A stretch of 19,176 nucleotides of DNA from Terriglobia bacterium. Lineage in GTDB: Bacteria > Acidobacteriota > Terriglobia > UBA7540. The translations under genes and the position numbers were made by a program. The notes under the pieces are model-generated. The model saw only the letters and a list, made by a program, of their open reading frames with translations, searched no databases and was not told the origin of the DNA. The stretch is taken from positions 1-19,176 of the forward strand of contig JAIQGB010000067.1 in NCBI GenBank assembly GCA_020072905.1, read 5' to 3'. Shown one piece after another: positions 1 to 6,686 of this stretch (its first letter is position 1; the number at the start of each line of letters is the position of its first letter).

Positions 1-2436
1 GACACCGCATCATGGGTGCAAATGTGCGGTGGAGGATGGAGACCAGACTACCTAGACCCAGCATCACAACAGTACGTCTTCTACGAAGGAAATGCAAATG
101 ACGCATTCTTCGGCCAAGAACTCAAACGAACAGGATTCGTGGGCGGCTACACAGGGATGAAAGTCAAGCGCGCTTCGGTGGGTGGAGAAGGGCTCGTCCT
201 CGATCACTTCAGCCGCGACGCACTAGAGTTGCACCTCAAACACAACGGCGACGTGCAGAAGCCTTACCTCTCGGGCGTGAAGACCATCTTCATGGACAGT
301 TGGGAAGTCTACGGGTCGAATTGGACTCCGCGATTGCCCCAGGAATTTGAACGGCGCCGAGGCTATTCACTCAATCCATATCTGCCCGCGCTTTTCCTGC
401 CCACCGGCGACGTCGGCGCGCGCGTGCGCTACGACTTCCGGCGAACCCTCTCTGCACTGGCACTGGAGAATTTCTTCGCTCCGCTCAACACCTGGGCCCA
501 CCAGAACGGCTTCCTGACGCGGATTCAGGCGCACGGCACACCCGCCGACATTCTGGAAGCCTACGGAATGAACGATTACCCGGAGGGAGAATCCTACGGC
601 GAGCAGGATCGCCGGTGGATCAACATCCGCGACCGGAAACTGGCCACCTCCGCCGCGCACCTCTTTGGCCGCAATCAAGTATCCGGCGAGGCCTTCACGT
701 GGCTGCGCTGCCCGCAATTCCAGGTAACGCTGGAAAACATGAAGGCCGCGGCTGACGCGATGTATCTCGACGGCATCAATCAGCTCTATTACCACGGCGT
801 GCCGCTGACTCCCTCCTGGGTGGAAGCACCGGGTTGGTATTACTACGCGGCCACGGATGTGAGCCGCGCGAACACCTGGTGGCCCTACCTAAGAAACCTC
901 TCCGACTACATCCGGCGCGCCGACTTCATGCTGCAGCAAGGCACGCCGGTCTCGAGCGTGGCGGTCTACCTGCCCATCGAGGACGTCTGGTCGAGAGCGT
1001 ACGGAAGTTGGGACGACTTGGCGGGCGCGCTCGAACAGCACCTGAGCGAAGGCGGCGCGGCGAGCACGGCCGCCATGCTTGCGGATCTTCAGGACGGCGG
1101 ATTCGATTTCGATTTCGTAAATGCCCGGAGAATACTCGCAGGGCGCATCGACGGCAGTCGCATGCAAATCGGGCCGATGAGCTATCGGGTCGTGATTCTT
1201 CCCAAGATCGAATCCATCGAGCCGGAGGCGCTGGAGCGACTTCGAGATTTTTGCCGCGCGGGTGGCACGGTCATCGCCATCAATCGCCTGCCGGATCGCT
1301 CTCCCGGCCTCGTCGAAGGAACGAACAGAGATGGACGCGTCAAGAATCTAGCGCGCGAGATTTTCGGCGAGACCTCTGATGCGAATCGCCAGCCGTGGCG
1401 CGCCGAGTTGCGCGCGCGTGGCAATTCGTGCGGCGCAGGCGAAGGCGTTTTCCTCCCTCAAGATCCTTATCAGAATCTCGTCCCGCGGGCCTTTCCCTTG
1501 CCGCGCGTTGTGGCGAAAATCATTCCTCCCGATCTGGTGATCAAACCTCAGGACCCCGAGATCGGTTTTGTCCGCCGGGAGACCGCCGACAGCAAAATCT
1601 GGTTCATCGCCAATCTTAGCGCTCGCGAGAAGCGGTTCCGTGCGCGCTTCCAACTGAGTGGCTGGACACCGTTTTTGTTTGACGCGATGTCGGGGTCTGT
1701 CGAGCCACTCCGTCGCTTCCATCAGGAAGGTAATTCCCTTCAGGCCGATCTCGCGCTGGGTCCATGGGATTCGGTGTTCGTGGTGTTTCGTCCCGGACCG
1801 CCGCCGGCGGGAGTGACCGACTCAAACGCCCAACGAATCTTGGGCGTGGCGAGCGGCGGGAAGGCAGTCGAAGCGGAGACAGATCAAAATGGAATGCTCT
1901 ACGCGCACACTCCGGCGGGCATCGTGAAGGCCGAAGTCAGTGGGATTCCTGCGCCGCTGCTCCTGCACGGACCTTGGCAACTTCGTGTGACGGATGTTGA
2001 TAAGGACCTTGAATCCCTTGTCAGTTGGACGCGGTTTCCGGAGTTGGAGTTGTGCGACTTTTCGGGAACCGGCTCCTACCGCGCGGAATTCGTCCTGCCG
2101 GGCTCGGATTTCTCGCCAGGATTACGACTCGTATTGGAGCTTGGCGAGGGTTACGACATCGCAGAAGTCTGGGTGAACGGGAAGGCGACTGGAGTCGCCT
2201 GGAAGCGGCCCTATGAAGTAGACATCACCGCGGCCGCTCGGGTGGGCACGAACAAGCTCGAAATCCGCGTCACCAACCGCCTCATCAATCGTATGAGAGT
2301 AAAGAACCCAACAGAAGCTGATCGCCCGCCCGCTATGTCGCCGCAGATGCTGCGCGATTATCTGCCCGAACCAGTCATCTCCGGCCTGATCGGTCCTGTC
2401 CGCGTACGAATCTCGCGCCGAGTCACGTTGCGGTGA
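1..2436 (+). CDS. GH106-type alpha-L-rhamnosidase, 5' truncated by window edge
   Basis: The frame is open from base 1 to the TGA at 2434-2436; the first start-like codon is a GTG at 16, but the true start lies outside the window. Typical GH106 proteins are about 1000 residues or more, so an N-terminal part is missing. Seen: a GGEGLVLDHFS block, then MDSWEVYGSNW and EFERRRGYSLNPYLPAL, all characteristic of the GH106 catalytic barrel, a VSGEAFTW segment holding a likely catalytic Glu, and a C-terminal jelly-roll of the glycosidase sugar-binding type (AEVWVNGKATGVAWKRPYEV followed by an NKLEIRVTN strand). The family cleaves terminal alpha-L-rhamnose from plant glycans such as rhamnogalacturonan; the exact substrate is inferred from the neighbouring PL26-like lyase. 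It converges on the GxGYxYP gene with only 13 bases between the stops. The first ~160 bases have a different codon style from the rest (see findings). Confidence 0.82.
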   Translation, partial: DTASWVQMCGGGWRPDYLDPASQQYVFYEGNANDAFFGQELKRTGFVGGYTGMKVKRASVGGEGLVLDHFSRDALELHLKHNGDVQKPYLSGVKTIFMDSWEVYGSNWTPRLPQEFERRRGYSLNPYLPALFLPTGDVGARVRYDFRRTLSALALENFFAPLNTWAHQNGFLTRIQAHGTPADILEAYGMNDYPEGESYGEQDRRWINIRDRKLATSAAHLFGRNQVSGEAFTWLRCPQFQVTLENMKAAADAMYLDGINQLYYHGVPLTPSWVEAPGWYYYAATDVSRANTWWPYLRNLSDYIRRADFMLQQGTPVSSVAVYLPIEDVWSRAYGSWDDLAGALEQHLSEGGAASTAAMLADLQDGGFDFDFVNARRILAGRIDGSRMQIGPMSYRVVILPKIESIEPEALERLRDFCRAGGTVIAINRLPDRSPGLVEGTNRDGRVKNLAREIFGETSDANRQPWRAELRARGNSCGAGEGVFLPQDPYQNLVPRAFPLPRVVAKIIPPDLVIKPQDPEIGFVRRETADSKIWFIANLSAREKRFRARFQLSGWTPFLFDAMSGSVEPLRRFHQEGNSLQADLALGPWDSVFVVFRPGPPPAGVTDSNAQRILGVASGGKAVEAETDQNGMLYAHTPAGIVKAEVSGIPAPLLLHGPWQLRVTDVDKDLESLVSWTRFPELELCDFSGTGSYRAEFVLPGSDFSPGLRLVLELGEGYDIAEVWVNGKATGVAWKRPYEVDITAAARVGTNKLEIRVTNRLINRMRVKNPTEADRPPAMSPQMLRDYLPEPVISGLIGPVRVRISRRVTLR

Positions 2437-2449
2437 TTCCGCCCGGAGC

Positions 2450-4159
2450 TCATGCCCTCTTGCTCTGCTGGTAGAGTGAAACGAGCTGGTCGGGCCGCAC
2501 CGCGACGTACTGGCTCCCCAGCGCCTTCACGATGTTTTCCGCCATTTCCATGTTCGTCAGCCAGTTCGCCAGAAACACGAAAAGGAAGGCTGGGCGTTGG
2601 GGTGGCGTCCAAGTGGTGATTTCGTTGACCGTGAAGCGTTCCGCCTCGCGCCGCGCCGAAGGAGTGAAGGTCATCACGTAGGGCGGCTGGTTGATCGCCC
2701 AAAAGACGGGAACACCGTGGATTTCCGTTACGAGGTTCTCTAGGGTGGTCTTATCGGTTCGCCCGTAGTTGGAGAAGACGCCCGTGATGCCCGGAATAGC
2801 CGCAATGCTCGCCAGCCTTTCGGGATTCATCTCCTGGTAGGTACAAATCGCCGTCGCATCGATGCGCGCGCGGTAGATGGCGGAGAGCCGCAGATATTCC
2901 TGCCAGATCTTTTCGCGCTGTTCCAACGGGTAGCCCTCCGCGTAGCTTGCTTCGTGGATATAGCCGATGCCGGTGAGGGCGTTCACGAAGCAATCACCCG
3001 GGCGAGCGTGCTTGTAGTAATAATCGAGAATGTCCGGCTGCCCGTCGAAGGCGGTTGAGCCCAGTTGCCACCCGATGGGCACGCTGCCGTGCCGCGGGTC
3101 GTCGAAGAGCTTGCGGTAGTAATGCCGCTGGAAGTTCCAGCCGTCACCGTCAGACCGGATAAAAGTGAAATAGACCTTGTCGCGCTGCAGCTTGACCGGA
3201 GGCGTGGATTGCCGCAGGTTGGCCGTGGTTCCGGAATGAACAGAGAGATTCCCGACCGTCGGTGAGTAGGCATCGAACGCCGTGCAGGGCGTGAACTTCG
3301 CGCACTCGCTGGCCAGCCGGACTCCCAGCGTCTCCCCGATTCCAGCCTCTTTGTCGCCGCTGTTCGGCCAGCCGAGACAAGGAATGTTGGGCGGCCACTT
3401 CATCATGATCTCGCGGGCGAATTGCATTTCCTCTTCGGAGGAAGCCTTGGGATTCTTCGTCACGTCCCCTGGGGCGGATATCCAAAGGATGGGGATTCTG
3501 AATTCCACCAGGTAATCGCGCAGCGCCACCTCGTGGGGGACGAGAACCGCAACGGCCTGCCGGGAGAGGCGGCCATCCAGGCGCTGAAAGGCCCAGCGGT
3601 AGGCGTCGATGTCCATCTTCCAAGCCAGTTTGCGCAGATCGAGGCCGGCCTCCGGCGTTTGCGGATCGTTTCCCATCTGGAGCTTGTATTGAGGGGCCGT
3701 GTGGGGCGTCGCCACCAACCCATCGTAGATGCCGGCGAGCATCGTGGCCACGTTGACGCTGGCGGGGACGTCCGGGTCGGTGAGGAACATCCTGGAGACT
3801 TCCGGGAGGAAGCGCTCGAAGACCGCGCCGATTTCCAGCCACTCGACCCGGTCCACGTCGCCGCGCTCGCGCAGCCAGTCGAGCCAGAGTTCGTCGTAGC
3901 GATCATGAATCAGATAGAGGCGAGGTTGAGACCGGTTGACGATACCCTGCAGGCAGGAGAGCGTGAGCCGCATGTCCCAGGCGAATGACGTCAGGTCGCC
4001 GGTGCGAAAGGCGAAGAGGGTGCGGGCGGGAGGCCGCGACTTCGGGCAGAGGGGAGAATCGGAGTCGGCGGCGCCGGAGACAGCGTGCGGCGCCAGGAGA
4101 CCGCCCAGCGCGGCGGCCGAGGTCCCGATGAACGCTCTGCGGGTCATGTCGATTCGCAT
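2450..4159 (-). CDS. Tat-exported GxGYxYP-family putative glycoside hydrolase
   Basis: The 569-residue protein begins MRIDMTRRAFIG, a twin-arginine signal with a following Ala/Leu-rich stretch, so it is probably exported folded. The reading frame extends upstream to 4291, but that extension only translates an intergenic palindrome. An AGGAAA ribosome site about 9 bases before the ATG at 4159 supports the chosen start; ATG at 4147 is an alternative. Family evidence: an N-terminal domain with SCLQGIVNRSQPRLYLI, and a C-terminal domain with FIRSDGDGWN, then VPIGWQLGSTAFDGQPDILDY and TGIGYIHEASY. These match the two-domain GxGYxYP family, found in polysaccharide loci but with no well-established reaction. 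The signature is degenerate here: residues near 396-401 read GIGYIH, so the Tyr-Pro pair is not kept. It is the last gene of the minus-strand cluster. Function beyond carbohydrate processing is not claimed. Confidence 0.8.
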   Translation of the reverse strand: MRIDMTRRAFIGTSAAALGGLLAPHAVSGAADSDSPLCPKSRPPARTLFAFRTGDLTSFAWDMRLTLSCLQGIVNRSQPRLYLIHDRYDELWLDWLRERGDVDRVEWLEIGAVFERFLPEVSRMFLTDPDVPASVNVATMLAGIYDGLVATPHTAPQYKLQMGNDPQTPEAGLDLRKLAWKMDIDAYRWAFQRLDGRLSRQAVAVLVPHEVALRDYLVEFRIPILWISAPGDVTKNPKASSEEEMQFAREIMMKWPPNIPCLGWPNSGDKEAGIGETLGVRLASECAKFTPCTAFDAYSPTVGNLSVHSGTTANLRQSTPPVKLQRDKVYFTFIRSDGDGWNFQRHYYRKLFDDPRHGSVPIGWQLGSTAFDGQPDILDYYYKHARPGDCFVNALTGIGYIHEASYAEGYPLEQREKIWQEYLRLSAIYRARIDATAICTYQEMNPERLASIAAIPGITGVFSNYGRTDKTTLENLVTEIHGVPVFWAINQPPYVMTFTPSARREAERFTVNEITTWTPPQRPAFLFVFLANWLTNMEMAENIVKALGSQYVAVRPDQLVSLYQQSKRA

Positions 4160-4266
4160 GTGGGTTTCCTGGGTTGTGAAAATCTCCGGCAAGGCCCGTG
4201 GACGCCCGTCTGGATTGAGGGCTGGCGTCGCGCAACCGTAATCGGTGACACATGCCGGGGCCGCGC

Positions 4267-4344
4267 TGTCATGCTGAGTGAAGCGAAGCATCCTCGCATT
4301 TTGTTAAAGAAATGCAGAGACCCTTCGCTGCGCTCAGGGTGACA
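4267..4344. repeat. CHPERSEGS/LRFTQHD-type imperfect palindromic repeat
   Basis: Two 31-base arms (4267-4297 and 4314-4344) are inverted repeats matching at 22 of 31 positions around a 16-base loop. Each arm begins TGTCA, then keeps CTGAG and AGCGAAG cores. Read as protein the minus strand gives CHPERSEGS in one frame and LRFTQHD in another. These are widely mis-annotated peptide fragments that mark a dispersed intergenic palindrome in Acidobacteriota and other bacteria. It sits between the stop of propeller 1 and the start of the GxGYxYP gene, so in the minus-strand transcript it would fold into a hairpin. A role in message stability or partial termination is possible but not shown. The rest of the gap (4160-4266 and 4345-4381) holds the ribosome site and nothing else recognised. 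Confidence 0.75.
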
Positions 4345-4381
4345 TGCCATCCAGCGTGTGACTTTCATCGGTTACACAACA

Positions 4382-5506
4382 CTAGGGAGCTTTCTCGCCG
4401 CGTTTAAGGAATGTGATCTGTTTGCGTGACAGCCCCGCCATAAAGAAGCGCGCCTTGCGTCCCACGACTTTATCCGTTTCGCCCTTTTCCATCCCGATGA
4501 CTTCCGGGTACCAGCCGTTTTCGAGTTTGGTCCGAGAGAGAGGCGCGCCGGCCTGGGTAGCCTGGATTTCGCGGCGATCGAGAATCATCTTCGGTGCGCT
4601 CCATCCCGTGGGGCTGCCCACGTCGGGATTGAAGCTGATGTAGATTCCATCCTGCTTCAGCCGTGTGTCGACGGCGTGATTGAGGAACATCACGTAGGTC
4701 TGGAGATAGGTATTCCAGTGGATCGCCGGGCCCCAGAACATCGATCCATCCGGCTGGTGGTAGTCCTTGGAGGCGGGGAAGACCGGGGTGAGGTGGCCCC
4801 ACAGCGCCGGCTCACTCCACGCGCCCTTGTACCACTTCATGACTTTGCCGGACGGATTGTTGCGGTCGGCGTAACGCATGCGCGCCGCCCAGACGCCTTG
4901 CTCCTCGAAGGCAGCGTCGTAGCTAGTGCCGTAGAAATAGAAGTACTCCTTCTTCGGGTCGAGATAGAGCACGAAGTCGCCGGTCCCGCCCACGTCCCAG
5001 GGGCTCGCGGAGTCGCAGCGCACCGCGCAGGGCCGCGCTTCGATGATGAAACCCAGGTCCTCCCAGGTCGCGCCATTGTCGCGTGAGCGGAGCCAGCCGA
5101 TCTTGGGCATGGTGGGCAGATGGTTGTTGGAGACACAGACATCGTCGAGCTCATAGTGGTAGGCGCCGTAGAGCGTCCCATCGTCGTCCTTCCAGGTTGT
5201 TTCGATCCAGATGAAAAGCTTGTCGTTCAGGGCGCCCAGTTTCGTCGAGACGCGATTGCCGAGATGAAAGAGATCCGGCCCCGAATTCTGGTGGGGGTGG
5301 CCGTAGGAATTGAACACATACAACGTGTCGCCGTCCCAGTGGGCCGGGCTGTTGCTGTCCACGCCGGTGATCAGGATCTCCGGCGCGTCGCTGAACGCGA
5401 CCGAGGGAAGGCTCTCTTCAGCGGCCGTTCTCCTCGCTTGCCCGATCGGAGCGGATCCGCGCCGATCCGAGCCGGCAGAGACCGTGGTCAGGACCACGGC
5501 AATCAC
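4382..5506 (-). CDS. Secreted beta-propeller protein, paralog 1 (glycosidase-like)
   Basis: The protein is 374 residues from the GTG at 5506 and strongly similar to the gene immediately upstream. Shared blocks include VDSNSPAHWDGDTLYVFN, GGTGDFVLYLDPKKEYFYFY, PVFPASKDYH and FWGPAIHWNTYL. The pattern of repeated aromatic/acidic strands suggests a five-bladed propeller of the GH43/sialidase kind, but I cannot name a reaction. It ends with a conserved tail, GWYPEVIG...GETDKVVGRKARFF. The start is odd. Upstream in frame, codons 5540-5507 encode an arginine-rich, then hydrophobic run (RRLLRRAGAAVV) that continues into IAVVLTTVSAGS, forming a complete signal peptide, yet no ATG, GTG or TTG precedes it before an in-frame TGA (5560-5558). 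Only the GTG at 5506, overlapping the previous stop as GTGA, is available; it would give a signal peptide without its basic n-region. Probably impaired, or rescued by translational coupling. Confidence 0.7.
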   Translation of the reverse strand: MIAVVLTTVSAGSDRRGSAPIGQARRTAAEESLPSVAFSDAPEILITGVDSNSPAHWDGDTLYVFNSYGHPHQNSGPDLFHLGNRVSTKLGALNDKLFIWIETTWKDDDGTLYGAYHYELDDVCVSNNHLPTMPKIGWLRSRDNGATWEDLGFIIEARPCAVRCDSASPWDVGGTGDFVLYLDPKKEYFYFYGTSYDAAFEEQGVWAARMRYADRNNPSGKVMKWYKGAWSEPALWGHLTPVFPASKDYHQPDGSMFWGPAIHWNTYLQTYVMFLNHAVDTRLKQDGIYISFNPDVGSPTGWSAPKMILDRREIQATQAGAPLSRTKLENGWYPEVIGMEKGETDKVVGRKARFFMAGLSRKQITFLKRGEKAP

Positions 5507-6606
5507 GACCGCCGCCCCAGCTCGCCGTAGTAGACGCCGCGCGGGATCAGGAGCATGTCATCAACGAGTTTTCCGATGGTCGTAGCGCGGAGGATTCCCG
5601 CGCGGTCGAGAATCATCTGGGGCTTGCTCCAGCCGGTGGGGTCGCCGAGGTCGGGGTTATAACTGATGTAGATGCCGTCTTCGGTGAGCTTGGTGTCGAT
5701 GGCGTGGTTCAGCACCATCACATACATCTGGAGATAAGTGTTCCAGTGAATCGCCGGCCCCCAAAACATTGCGCCGTCCGGCCGGTGGTAATCGCGCTCG
5801 GCGGGAAAGACGGGGGTAACGTGGCCCCAGATCCCAGGCTCGTTCCAGCCGCCGTTATGCCACTTCATCGCCTTGCCGGCGGGGTCGTTCCGGTCGGCGT
5901 AAAGCAGGCGGGCCGCGAACACGCCCTGTTCGGCGAATTCCGGATCGTAGCTGGTGCCGTAAAAGTAGAAATACTCCTTCTTCTGGTCCAGATAGAAAAC
6001 GAAATCGCCCGTCCCGCCCGAATCCCACGGGCTCTTGGTCAGGCAATTGATCCGGCAAGGGTCGGCGGAGATGACGAATCCGAGATCTTCCCACGAGGCG
6101 CCGTTGTTGATCGAACGGATCCAGCCGATGCGCGGCGCAGTCAGGATGTGCTGGTTGGAAAAGCAGATTGTGTCCGGCTCATAGTGGTAGGCGCCATAGA
6201 GCGTGCCGTCCTCGTCCTTCCACGTACTCTCAATCCAAATGTTGAAGCGATTGTTGGGGAAGCCCAGGTCAACGGAGAGGCGCTTGCCCAGGTGCTCGAT
6301 GTCCGGTCCCGAGGTGCGCCACGGATGGCCGTAATTGTTGAACAGGTAGAGCACGTCCCCGTCCCAGTGGAGTGGGTTATTGGAATCGGCTTCGTGGAGC
6401 AGACTGCGTTCCGGCACTTCAACGCCGGGCATTTGGATGAGCGGGGCCGCGCGCAGCACCACCGAGGGAAGGCTGCTCTCCGCGGCGCCGGTTGGCCAAG
6501 CCGCCGGATTAACGGGCCCTGCGCCGCTCCGGTCGGCCGAAGAGCAGATGCCGCCCAACAGGAAAATGATGGTCCCTGCCCAGACTGCGCGCAGATTCCT
6601 TCGCAT
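5503..6606 (-). CDS. Secreted beta-propeller protein, paralog 2, C-terminus lost
   Basis: The protein is 367 residues from the ATG at 6606, chosen because a GAGGA ribosome site lies about 7 bases upstream and the product starts MRRNLRAVWAGTIIFLLGG, a normal signal peptide. The longer frame to 6732 has no such support. It aligns closely with paralog 1 from ADSNNPLHWDGD to PTGWSKPQMILDRAGI, including the shared GGTGDFVFYLDQKKEYFYF and FWGPAIHWNTYL blocks. After that it departs. The conserved GWYPE...GETDK tail of about 46 residues is replaced by LIPRGVYYGELGRRS, which is simply the signal-peptide DNA of paralog 1 read in another frame. This points to a deletion that removed the tail, the stop and the spacer. 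A five-bladed glycosidase-like fold is inferred; the enzyme class is not known. It lies 80 bases after the lyase gene and overlaps paralog 1 by four bases. Confidence 0.72.
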   Translation of the reverse strand: MRRNLRAVWAGTIIFLLGGICSSADRSGAGPVNPAAWPTGAAESSLPSVVLRAAPLIQMPGVEVPERSLLHEADSNNPLHWDGDVLYLFNNYGHPWRTSGPDIEHLGKRLSVDLGFPNNRFNIWIESTWKDEDGTLYGAYHYEPDTICFSNQHILTAPRIGWIRSINNGASWEDLGFVISADPCRINCLTKSPWDSGGTGDFVFYLDQKKEYFYFYGTSYDPEFAEQGVFAARLLYADRNDPAGKAMKWHNGGWNEPGIWGHVTPVFPAERDYHRPDGAMFWGPAIHWNTYLQMYVMVLNHAIDTKLTEDGIYISYNPDLGDPTGWSKPQMILDRAGILRATTIGKLVDDMLLIPRGVYYGELGRRS

Positions 6607-6686
6607 GAACCGGTCCTCGCAAGTTGTTCGCAGCGTTCGGAGGATTGCTGCGGCTGACGTTATCTGTGCGTCGCCGATGCGTTCGC

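Noticed and set aside
4144..4368. Small protein containing CHPERSEGS
   Set aside because: It is the translation of a palindromic intergenic repeat, a common mis-annotation.
5704..6657. Plus-strand open frame of 317 codons opposite propeller 2
   Set aside because: It is antisense to a well-supported gene with a paralog. The translation is rich in Val/Arg/Gly with no family resemblance, and mirrors codon bias in GC-rich DNA.
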